Source: Fluviirhizobium alvei
Lineage (GTDB): Bacteria > Pseudomonadota > Alphaproteobacteria > Rhizobiales > Rhizobiaceae
DNA length: 64,000 nt
Assembly: GCF_030551875.1 (NCBI RefSeq)
Contig: NZ_JAUOZU010000018.1
Span: 62,001-126,000 of the forward strand
Reading direction: 5' to 3'
Below the pieces are notes generated by a model that made no database searches, had not been told where the DNA came from, and worked only from the letters and a program-made list of their open reading frames with translations. The position numbers and the translations under genes are program-made. This document shows, piece after piece, positions 41,850 through 49,520 of the stretch. Position 1 is the stretch's first letter; every line of letters begins with the position of its first letter.

Positions 41850-43055
41850 CTAGCCTGATTTCGCCAGCCGCATCCTGTCGTTCAGTGTTGCCATTTCCTT
41901 TTCCTCCGGCGCCTTGTCCAACGTCATCACCGGCAGGACATTGCGCAGATGGTCATGATGGGTGCGGACGCCGTATTCCAGATCCGAGAGGTAGAAGTGG
42001 CTGTAATTCTTCGAGCCCATCGCCTCATTGGACCAGATGGTCAGCTGTACATCCTCGGCCTGGGTATCGCGATCGATACGGGCGGCGAGATAGCGGGCCA
42101 GTCGCTGGCGACGGGTTTCTTCCGGATAGCGATAGACAGCGCCCCGGAGCAGGGTCTTGTCCTTTGCGAGCGGGAACTCCTGATAGAACTGAATTGTTTC
42201 CGGTGTCACCGCAATCACGGTGTTGGGGAAGAGGCCATAGTAGATCCAGGCCTTCTTGAGCTTTTCCGGCAGCCGTTCCGGTTCTTCCGTGATCTTGACA
42301 TACTGGCGCACGCTCCAGCGGCGGCCGGCATGCGGGTTGTAAGTGGCAAATGACCGGCAGAGTCCGTTGACGAACGGCTCGTCATAATAGGTCGAACCAT
42401 AGAGATCCTGCAGCGCCGGATGCGCCATGGCAACGTGATAGCCCTCATTGTCGACATCGCGCACCGATTTCCAGTTGACCGGCGACAGTTGCGTCCAGGT
42501 TCCGGCAGTTGGGATTGCGATCTCCGGCTTGTAATGGGCCAGTTCCTCGGCAAAGGGCGCCATGGTTTCGGCAATGCTCGCCTGCGGTCCCTTTTCGAAA
42601 CGGATGAAGACGAAGCCCATCCAGACCTCGCAATCGATCTCGGTCAGGCCGAAGGCTTTCTTGTCGAGCGGCGGGAAACTGTCGGGCCGGGCCGGACCGC
42701 GCAGGGTTCCGTCAAGATTATAGACCCAGCCATGGAAGGGACAGACCAGCGCATTGCGGCAGGCGCCCTTCTCGTCCGCCACCAAGCGGGAGCCGCGATG
42801 TTTGCAGATGTTGTGGAAGGCGCGGACAACATGATCCTGTCCGCGCAGGATCAAAGCCCGTTCGCCGACGATATCCAGAGAAAGGTAATTTCCCGGCTCG
42901 GGCAGATCGGACACATGGCAGGCGATCTGCCAATGTTCGCGAAAAATATGCTGCTTCTCGAGCTCGAAAAGTGCCTCCGAATGGTAGGTCCATCCGGGCA
43001 ATCCGCGTCGATCCCAGTCGGCGGGAATGGTGAGGTCCCTGATCATTTCGTTCAT
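41850..43055 (-). CDS. Rieske non-heme iron oxygenase, quaternary-amine type (alpha subunit)
   Basis: The ATG at 43055 follows GGAGG; 401 residues. The Rieske cluster ligands are in CKHRGSRL and CPFHGW (residues about 85-110). The mononuclear iron site is DNEGYHVAMAH, where the residue three before the first His is Glu rather than the usual Asp, as described for CntA-like oxygenases of quaternary amines. The family includes glycine betaine, proline betaine and carnitine oxygenases. Such enzymes need a flavin/ferredoxin reductase, and none is encoded in the window. A copy of the shared operator-like motif lies 18 bases upstream of the start codon. Confidence 0.88.
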   Translation of the reverse strand: MNEMIRDLTIPADWDRRGLPGWTYHSEALFELEKQHIFREHWQIACHVSDLPEPGNYLSLDIVGERALILRGQDHVVRAFHNICKHRGSRLVADEKGACRNALVCPFHGWVYNLDGTLRGPARPDSFPPLDKKAFGLTEIDCEVWMGFVFIRFEKGPQASIAETMAPFAEELAHYKPEIAIPTAGTWTQLSPVNWKSVRDVDNEGYHVAMAHPALQDLYGSTYYDEPFVNGLCRSFATYNPHAGRRWSVRQYVKITEEPERLPEKLKKAWIYYGLFPNTVIAVTPETIQFYQEFPLAKDKTLLRGAVYRYPEETRRQRLARYLAARIDRDTQAEDVQLTIWSNEAMGSKNYSHFYLSDLEYGVRTHHDHLRNVLPVMTLDKAPEEKEMATLNDRMRLAKSG

Positions 43056-43072
43056 CGCGGCCTCCGTATTTG

Positions 43073-43088
43073 CTGAATATCCATTCAA
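43073..43088. promoter_or_regulatory. Operator-like motif, copy 2 (TTGAAYGRATATTCAR)
   Basis: Minus-strand sequence TTGAATGGATATTCAG, ending 18 bases before the Rieske oxygenase ATG at 43055. The position would block translation start or transcription, fitting a repressor. It matches the copies at 21104-21119 and 39890-39905 in 14-15 of 16 positions. Confidence 0.65.
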
Positions 43089-43265
43089 TATAATCACAAT
43101 TATCGTTTATTTGGAATAGGTTGACGGAAATTTGTTTTTGTGCGCGTTCGTGTCGGAAAAACGGAAATTCCGGAAGCAGGATCAAGGAGATGGCCTGAAA
43201 GACCGCCGTTTCTGGCCGTTCAGCGGCCGCCAGACGATCCGGAAACGGGATCATGAAAGCGATGA

Positions 43266-44183
43266 TCAGACGAGATCGGCCGCCTGCGATTTCAGCCAGT
43301 CCGAAAAAAGCATCGCTTCAGCGGTCAGCCGCTTCTGGCCCTCGGGCTGCACGAGATAGTGCGATTCGTCGATCGTGAGCCGCGTTGAAATGGCAGGCTC
43401 AAGCGCGCCCTTGCGGATATAGGGTTCGGCCAGCGCTTCAAGAACGATTGCCGGGCCGACGCCGGAAGCGGCCATTTCCAGCGCGGAGATGGTAGTATCG
43501 ATGTTGATGCTGGTGGCGTTCAGGACGTGGATGTCATGGGCGGATGCCATCTTCTTCCAGAGATTGTCGTAGCCCGTCACATGGATCAGCGGCCTGCCGG
43601 TGAAGAGGCTCGCCAGCCGGTCGCGGTCCGTCTCGCCTGTTGCCATGCCGGGTGAACAGACGGCCACTGCCGATTGCCGCAACAGCAAGGTCGATCGGGC
43701 ACCACTCCAGTTGCCATCTCCGTAACGGATATCGACATCGGCCGGATCATCGTTGAGTGATGGAGCCCAGACGACGGTCGACATGCGCAGCGAGATATCG
43801 GGCCAGCGGCTGATGAAATCGTCAAGCCTTGGTGCGAGCCACAGGGCAGCAAAGGAAATCGGTGCGCGGATCGACAGGGTTCGTTTTCCCACCGGGCCAA
43901 AGAGGCCGGCCGTCGCGGCTGCCAGTTCGTCGAAGGCGTTGCGCAGTGGCGGCAGGTAGGCGGCACCTTTTTCGGTCAACATCAGGGACCGCGGCAAGCG
44001 CTTGAACAGGGTGACGCCCAGATGCTTCTCGAGCGTGCGAACCTGATGGCTGACGGCTGCCTGCGTGAGGTTGAGTTCGGTTGCCGCAAGCGTGAAGCTT
44101 TGATGGCGTGCGGCTGCCTCGAAGGCGCGCAACCAGGCCAGGGGCGGTAATTGATAGCCGGAAAAAGGATTGTGATCGGTCAT
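43266..44183 (-). CDS. LysR-family regulator (GcvA-like)
   Basis: The ATG at 44183 (MTDHNPFSGYQLPPLAWLRA) gives 305 residues. The N-terminal winged helix is typical of the GcvA/AmpR branch (FEAAARHQSFTLAATELNLT, QAAVSHQVRTLEKHLGVTLF, KRLPRSLMLTEKG), and the effector domain follows (LSIRAPISFAALWLAPRLDD). It lies 85 bases downstream of the GMC dehydrogenase gene on the same strand. GcvA-type proteins often control neighbouring catabolic genes, so the GMC/3-hydroxyisobutyrate dehydrogenase pair or the Rieske gene are possible targets. Confidence 0.88.
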   Translation of the reverse strand: MTDHNPFSGYQLPPLAWLRAFEAAARHQSFTLAATELNLTQAAVSHQVRTLEKHLGVTLFKRLPRSLMLTEKGAAYLPPLRNAFDELAAATAGLFGPVGKRTLSIRAPISFAALWLAPRLDDFISRWPDISLRMSTVVWAPSLNDDPADVDIRYGDGNWSGARSTLLLRQSAVAVCSPGMATGETDRDRLASLFTGRPLIHVTGYDNLWKKMASAHDIHVLNATSINIDTTISALEMAASGVGPAIVLEALAEPYIRKGALEPAISTRLTIDESHYLVQPEGQKRLTAEAMLFSDWLKSQAADLV

Positions 44184-44268
44184 TTTGGCCGGAGGGATAT
44201 TTGCAATAGGGCCAGACTCTAAGCACAAGTCCGGCGCTTTTGCAAAACAGCCCTGCAGCCCGCCGGCT

Positions 44269-45903
44269 TCAACGCCCGTCGGCCTCTTCGAGGATCATGG
44301 TTGAGGCCTTTGCTGCCACCATCATGGTGGGGGCGTTGGTATTGCCGGAAACCACCGAAGGGAAAACCGAGGCATCCGCCACCCGCAATCCGGAAAAGCC
44401 GTGGACCCGCAGACGATCATCGACGACGGATTGGCGCGGGTCCTTGCCCATGCGGGCGGTTCCGCAGGCATGATAGACGGTACCGGAACGGCTGCGGAAA
44501 TCATCGATCAGCTGTTCGTCGCTGACGATTGCCTTGCCTGGCGCAAGTTCCTCATCGGTAATCTCGGAGAGTGCCGGCTGGCTGACAATCCGGCGGATCA
44601 GTTTCACGCCATCGAGCATATCCTCGAGATCGCCTTCGCCACCATAGGCATTGGGACGGATGGCCGGTGCATCGCAAGGGTCCGACGACCGGATCAGGAT
44701 GGAGCCGCGTGCCTTCGGACGACAGCTTGAGAGGCCGATCGCGAAACCCGGATAGGGATCGGGATAGAGAAGCGGGCGAGTGCCCTTCTTGGCCTCGTGC
44801 GTGCTGATGGCCTGGAAATAGAGCTGGATATTCGGCCTTTCGGCCTCCGGACGCGTTTTGACGAAACCGCCACCCTGGTTGAGGCTGAGGCTGAGAGGGC
44901 CAGAGCCGCCGAGCAGATATTCGATGCCGGCGCGTGCCTTGCCCCACCAGGGGCCGAGTGTCTGGTTGAGAGTCGGTGTCCTGGCCCGGAAGACATAGTT
45001 GATGCCGAGATGATCCTGAAGATGATGGCCAACCGCCGGACTGTCGAGCCTCGGTTCAATGCCGACACTGGCAAGATGCGCGTAAGGCCCTATGCCCGAC
45101 AATTGCAGCAACTGCGGCGAATTGACGGCGCCGGCGGCCAGAATTACCTCGCCCCGTGCCCGGATGAACTGGCGGATGCCCGCTCGTTCCACTTCGATGC
45201 CGGTCACGCGGCGTCCTTCAAAAACGAGGCGGGTCGCCAGAACCTCAGAGAAGAGCGTCAGGTTCTTTCGCTTGAGTGCCGGGCGCAGAAAGGCGCGCGC
45301 TGCGGAATGGCGCAAACCCCTCTTGGTGTTGATCTGGTAGATGCCGACGCCTTCCTGGCTCTCACCGTTGAAATCCCGGTTATGGCGAAACCCGGCCTGG
45401 ACACCCGCCGCGACGAACCGATTGGCAAGCGGATGGCAACGGCGGCTCTGGTCGGTAATATGAAGCGGTCCACCCTTTCCACGCCAGGTATCGGCACCGG
45501 CCTCGTTATCCTCCAGATCCTTGAAGACCGGCAGGACATCGCGATAGGACCAGCCGCTGTTGCCTTCGCTGGCCCAGTCATCGAAATCGCGCGCATCGCC
45601 ACGGATCCAGACCATGGCATTGATCGAGCCGGACCCGCCGAGGATCTTGCCGCGCGGCCAGAAATCCTGCTGACCGTTCAGTCCGGGGTCCGGTTCAGTT
45701 CTATAGTTCCAGTTGATCGACCGGTCGAAGAAGGTCTTGCCGTAACCGAGCGGCATCTGGACGAAAAGCTTGCGGTCGGATCCGCCTGCCTCGATGATCG
45801 CGACGGAATGTCGACCGCTTCGCGTCAGATAGTCCGCGAGAACGCAGCCGGCGGAGCCGGCGCCGACGATCACGTAATCGAAAGTGGCAAGCGTTTCGAC
45901 CAT
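44269..45903 (-). CDS. GMC-family FAD alcohol dehydrogenase (choline dehydrogenase-like)
   Basis: The 544-residue protein has the GMC FAD motif YVIVGAGSAGCVLADYLTRS, signature 1 (PRGKILGGSGSINAMVWIRG), signature 2 (GAVNSPQLLQLSGIGP) and the active-site region VYHACGTARMG...SGNTNAPTMMVAAKAS with catalytic His and Asn. BetA, the choline dehydrogenase, is the best-known bacterial member, but many GMC enzymes oxidise other alcohols. It starts 3 bases after the 3-hydroxyisobutyrate dehydrogenase-like gene, forming an operon. No betaine aldehyde dehydrogenase is adjacent, so a choline role is not established. Confidence 0.87.
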   Translation of the reverse strand: MVETLATFDYVIVGAGSAGCVLADYLTRSGRHSVAIIEAGGSDRKLFVQMPLGYGKTFFDRSINWNYRTEPDPGLNGQQDFWPRGKILGGSGSINAMVWIRGDARDFDDWASEGNSGWSYRDVLPVFKDLEDNEAGADTWRGKGGPLHITDQSRRCHPLANRFVAAGVQAGFRHNRDFNGESQEGVGIYQINTKRGLRHSAARAFLRPALKRKNLTLFSEVLATRLVFEGRRVTGIEVERAGIRQFIRARGEVILAAGAVNSPQLLQLSGIGPYAHLASVGIEPRLDSPAVGHHLQDHLGINYVFRARTPTLNQTLGPWWGKARAGIEYLLGGSGPLSLSLNQGGGFVKTRPEAERPNIQLYFQAISTHEAKKGTRPLLYPDPYPGFAIGLSSCRPKARGSILIRSSDPCDAPAIRPNAYGGEGDLEDMLDGVKLIRRIVSQPALSEITDEELAPGKAIVSDEQLIDDFRSRSGTVYHACGTARMGKDPRQSVVDDRLRVHGFSGLRVADASVFPSVVSGNTNAPTMMVAAKASTMILEEADGR

Positions 45904-45906
45904 GGG

Positions 45907-46812
45907 TCAGAGTTCCGCCGGGAAGCCCGGGGCCCGCAGATCCGTCCCCACCGCATCCTCAAGCAGCTTGACGATCTTCGAAGACCAGGCATCGCCACCA
46001 TAGGTGCTGCGGCCACGAATGAAGGTCTGCAACGTATGGCCGGCAAGGTCGAGGGGGACGCCGAATTCCTTGCCGAAGCCAAGGGCAAAACCCAGATCCT
46101 TGACGGCGAGATCCATGGTGAAGTTGATGTTGTAGGAGCCGTTGAGGATGACCTGGCCCTCCGTCTCGTGGACGAAAGAATTGCCTGAGGAAGCCTTGAT
46201 GATGTTGAAGGCATCCGTGAGGTCGATGCCGCCCTTCTTGGCCAGCATCAGCGCTTCGCCGGTTGCCAGGAGATGGATGAAGGCGAGCATGTTGGTGATG
46301 ACCTTGATGATCGCTGCCTTGCCGAGCGGTCCGGCATGGAAAATCTCGCCGCCCATGGCTTCGAGCGCAGGCCGATGCAGTTCGAAGAGATCCTTGTCGC
46401 CGCCGGCAATCACCGTGATATCGCCGGCTGCGGCGCGATGAACGCCGCCGGTGACCGGCGATTCCATCATGCGAATGCCCTTCGAAGCGGCCACTGCCGA
46501 CAGGCGGGCCACTTCGTTATGATCTAGGGTCGACATTTCGATCCAGGTTCCGCCCGATTTCAAACCGGCGAGAATGCCGCGCGGTCCCGTGAGAACGGCT
46601 TCGGAAATCTTCGGCGACGGCAGACAGGTGATCACGTGATCAACCGCCTCGGCGACCGACTGGGCATCATCGGCCCATTTGGCGCCCTTGGCGATCAGCA
46701 CTTCGGCGTTGCCGCGATCGAGATCGTTGACCGTCACGTCAAAGCCCTCGCGGATAAGGCTGCCTGCCAGATGCTGGCCGAGATTGCCGAGACCGATGAA
46801 ACCGTAGCGCAT
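45907..46812 (-). CDS. 3-hydroxyisobutyrate dehydrogenase-family NAD(P) oxidoreductase
   Basis: The 301-residue protein starts with the dinucleotide motif MRYGFIGLGNLGQHLAGSLI and carries MESPVTGGVHRAAAGDITVI (substrate loop) and GKAAIIKVITNMLAFIHLLA with the catalytic Lys. This beta-hydroxyacid dehydrogenase family includes 3-hydroxyisobutyrate, tartronate semialdehyde and sulfolactaldehyde-type reductases. GAGGGA precedes the ATG. It is the first gene of an operon with the GMC dehydrogenase, suggesting that an alcohol or its aldehyde product is shared between them; the compound is unknown. Confidence 0.87.
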   Translation of the reverse strand: MRYGFIGLGNLGQHLAGSLIREGFDVTVNDLDRGNAEVLIAKGAKWADDAQSVAEAVDHVITCLPSPKISEAVLTGPRGILAGLKSGGTWIEMSTLDHNEVARLSAVAASKGIRMMESPVTGGVHRAAAGDITVIAGGDKDLFELHRPALEAMGGEIFHAGPLGKAAIIKVITNMLAFIHLLATGEALMLAKKGGIDLTDAFNIIKASSGNSFVHETEGQVILNGSYNINFTMDLAVKDLGFALGFGKEFGVPLDLAGHTLQTFIRGRSTYGGDAWSSKIVKLLEDAVGTDLRAPGFPAEL

Positions 46813-47006
46813 GCTTTATCCCTCGCGAAAATGTCGATGCACCGTTTTCCCAAGCCGCGCATCGCCAGACAAACGAAGAAATTCCAAGCTGAGGGGTCGA
46901 TTATTTTGTGACAATCGCCAATTTTCAATAGTGGTCCCGTCTTCGCACAAAATTTCTTTGTGCATTGGCCTCATATCCTTTGTTTGCCAGCCAGCGTTGC
47001 GACCGT

Positions 47007-47028
47007 GAAACTCGTTGGAATTTCACAA
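47007..47028. promoter_or_regulatory. Inverted repeat upstream of the FAD-GcvT/MttB operon
   Basis: GTGAAA and TTTCAC form a perfect dyad with a 10-base spacer, ending 44 bases before the start codon at 47073. The rest of the 260-base gap (46813-47072) contains nothing else recognisable. An operator role is possible but only the symmetry is seen. Confidence 0.35.
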
Positions 47029-47072
47029 ATGTAGAATTAAGCTCATTGCCAGGCTGAGAAAGGGAGGTTCGT

Positions 47073-49520
47073 ATGTCTGAATTGCCGAGTACGGCGAGGG
47101 TGGTGATCATCGGTGGCGGCGCGGTTGGTGCGTCCAGCCTCTATCATCTTGCCAAGGCTGGCTGGACCGACTGCCTTCTTCTCGAAAAGAACGAACTGAC
47201 GGCGGGATCGACCTGGCACGCGGCCGGCAATGTGCCGACCTTTTCCGCGTCCTGGTCGCTGATGAACATGCAGCGCTATTCGGCAGAACTCTATCGCACG
47301 CTCGGTGAAGCGGTCGATTATCCGATGAACTACCATGTGACTGGGTCCGTTCGCCTCGGCCATTCCAACGAGCGGCTGCGGGAATTCAAGCGCGTGGTCG
47401 GCATGGGCCGTTACCAGGGCATGGATCTCGATATCCTGTCGCCGGATGAAATCCGCAGCAAATATCCCTTCGTCGAAACGCATGACCTGACCGGTGCGCT
47501 TTACGATCCCTATGATGGCGATATCGATCCGGCCCAGCTCACCCAGGCGCTTGCCAAGGGTGCGCGTGATCTCGGTGCGAAGATCATCCGTTTCTGCCCG
47601 GTGACTTCGGTTCGCCGCGAGAATGACGAGTGGGTGATCGTGACGCCGAAGGGCGAGGTGCGCTGCGAATATGTCGTCAATGCTGCCGGTTATTATGCCC
47701 GCGAAGTCGGCAAGATGTTCGGTCGCGATGTGCCGATGATGGTGATGAGCCACCAGTACATGCTGTTCGACACGATTCCAGAGCTTGAAGCCTGGTCGAA
47801 GGAGGCCGGTCACAAACTGCCGCTCCTGCGCGACGTCGACAGTTCCTACTATCTCCGCCAGGAGAAGTACGGCATGAATCTCGGCCCCTATGAGAAGAAT
47901 TGCAAGGCGCATTGGGTGACCAAGGACGACCCGATGCCAGAGGATTTCTCCTTCCAGCTGTTTCCGGACGATCTCGAGCGGCTGGAATGGTATCTGAACG
48001 ATGCGATCGAGCGGGTGCCGATCCTCGGTACGGCGGGCCTTTCGAAGATGATCAATGGCCCGATTCCCTATGCGCCGGATGGCAATCCGCTGATCGGCCC
48101 GATGCCCGGCGTGCCGAATGCCTTCGAGGCCTGCGTCTTTACCTTCGGCATCTGCCAGGCGGGTGGCGCCGGCAAGGTGCTGGCCGAATGGGTCATGCAT
48201 GGCGAGACCGAATGGGACATGTGGTCCTGCGATCCACGCCGGTACACCGATTACACCGATCAGGACTATTGCGTCGCCAAGGGCATGGAAATCTACGGCC
48301 ATGAATATGCGATGCACTTTCCGAAGCATTATTGGCCCGCAGGCCGCGACCGCAAGAAATCGGCAATCCATGAACGCATCAAGGCGCTCGGCGCCCAGTT
48401 CAAGCCCTACAATGGCTGGGAACGGGCGATGTGGTATGCCAAGCCGGGTGACGACATTTCCGAAGAAGCCACCCAGACCTGGGCCCGCAAGGGCCCCTGG
48501 AGCCCGCGCATCGAGGAGGAATGCCTGGCGGTGCGCGATGCCGCCGGTATCCTCGACCTCCCCGGCTTTTCCCGCTATCGCGTCAAGGGCGCGGGTGCTG
48601 ACGAATGGCTCAAGGGTCTGATCACCGGCAAGCTGCCGAAGCCGGGCCGGATCGGCCTCGCTTACTTCTCCGATGACAAGGGACGCATCGTCACCGAAAT
48701 GTCGGTGATGGCGATTACCGAGGATTTCTTCTTCCTGATCACGGCTGCAACGGCGCAATGGCATGATTTCGAATGGCTCAAGAAGCACATGCCGAAGGAT
48801 GCCGCCTTTACGATCGAGGATGTGACGGTAGCGTTCTCCTGCCAGATCCTGACCGGTCCGAAATCGCGCGACATTCTGGCGGCTGTCACCGATGCCGATC
48901 TCACCAAGCCCTGGCTCACGCATCAGTCGTGCCAGATTGCCGGTCGCTGGCTGCAACTCGTTCGCGTGTCCTTTGCCGGCGAACTGGGCTGGGAACTGCA
49001 TACCAAGGTCGAGGATACCGAAGCGGTATTCGATGCTGTCTGGGCGTCCGGCCAGGCCCATGGTCTCAAGCCTTTCGGCATGGAAGCGCTCGACAGTTTG
49101 CGCATCGAAAAGGGCTACCGCGCCTGGAAGGGCGATCTCTCGACCGATTACACGATCCTGCAGGGCGGGCTCGAACGGTTCGTCGACTGGTCGAAGGATG
49201 GTTTCAAGGGCAAGGCAGCCCTGTTGGCCGAAAAGCAGGCGGGCGTCAGCAAGCGTTTCGTGACGCTCGTGGTCGATGCCGGCGATTGCGATGCGCCCTA
49301 CATGTCGACGCTCTGGCACGATGGCAAGGTGGTTGGCGAAACCACCTCCGGCAACTGGGGCTTCCGGATCGGCAAATCGGTGGCGCTTGGCATGTTGCGT
49401 GCCGATCTGGCCGTTCCGGGTACCGAAATCGAGGTTGAAATCTTCGGGGATCGTTTCAAGGCAGTGGTGCAGGAAGACAAGCCGCTGTGGGATCCCGCCA
49501 ATGAAAGGCTGCGCGCATGA
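47073..49520 (+). CDS. Dimethylglycine/sarcosine dehydrogenase-like FAD-GcvT protein (first)
   Basis: The ATG at 47073 follows AGGGAGG; 815 residues, as in dimethylglycine dehydrogenases. Residues 8-400 are the DAO-type FAD domain (VVIIGGGAVGASSLYHLAKA) with TAGSTWHAAGN, where the His of TWHAAG is the expected covalent FAD attachment site. Residues about 430-720 are a GcvT domain (RVSFAGELGWELHTKVEDTE) and about 725-810 the GcvT C-terminal barrel. It oxidises an N-methyl group and passes the one-carbon unit to tetrahydrofolate. Its stop overlaps the next gene as ATGA. Which methylamine it uses is not determined by sequence. Confidence 0.9.
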   Translation: MSELPSTARVVIIGGGAVGASSLYHLAKAGWTDCLLLEKNELTAGSTWHAAGNVPTFSASWSLMNMQRYSAELYRTLGEAVDYPMNYHVTGSVRLGHSNERLREFKRVVGMGRYQGMDLDILSPDEIRSKYPFVETHDLTGALYDPYDGDIDPAQLTQALAKGARDLGAKIIRFCPVTSVRRENDEWVIVTPKGEVRCEYVVNAAGYYAREVGKMFGRDVPMMVMSHQYMLFDTIPELEAWSKEAGHKLPLLRDVDSSYYLRQEKYGMNLGPYEKNCKAHWVTKDDPMPEDFSFQLFPDDLERLEWYLNDAIERVPILGTAGLSKMINGPIPYAPDGNPLIGPMPGVPNAFEACVFTFGICQAGGAGKVLAEWVMHGETEWDMWSCDPRRYTDYTDQDYCVAKGMEIYGHEYAMHFPKHYWPAGRDRKKSAIHERIKALGAQFKPYNGWERAMWYAKPGDDISEEATQTWARKGPWSPRIEEECLAVRDAAGILDLPGFSRYRVKGAGADEWLKGLITGKLPKPGRIGLAYFSDDKGRIVTEMSVMAITEDFFFLITAATAQWHDFEWLKKHMPKDAAFTIEDVTVAFSCQILTGPKSRDILAAVTDADLTKPWLTHQSCQIAGRWLQLVRVSFAGELGWELHTKVEDTEAVFDAVWASGQAHGLKPFGMEALDSLRIEKGYRAWKGDLSTDYTILQGGLERFVDWSKDGFKGKAALLAEKQAGVSKRFVTLVVDAGDCDAPYMSTLWHDGKVVGETTSGNWGFRIGKSVALGMLRADLAVPGTEIEVEIFGDRFKAVVQEDKPLWDPANERLRA

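Noticed and set aside
41850-43055. Firm assignment of the Rieske protein as carnitine oxygenase CntA
   Set aside because: The bridging Glu fits several quaternary-amine oxygenases, no CntB reductase is adjacent, and a separate carnitine dehydrogenase route exists.
44269-45903. Calling the GMC enzyme choline dehydrogenase BetA
   Set aside because: No betB or betC is adjacent and the partner is a 3-hydroxyisobutyrate dehydrogenase-like gene, so a different alcohol is as likely.
47043-49319. Long open frame (758 codons) on the minus strand opposite the first FAD-GcvT gene
   Set aside because: The plus-strand protein has all expected domains and motifs; the minus frame has His/Arg-rich low-complexity sequence, a mirror effect of GC-rich codon bias.
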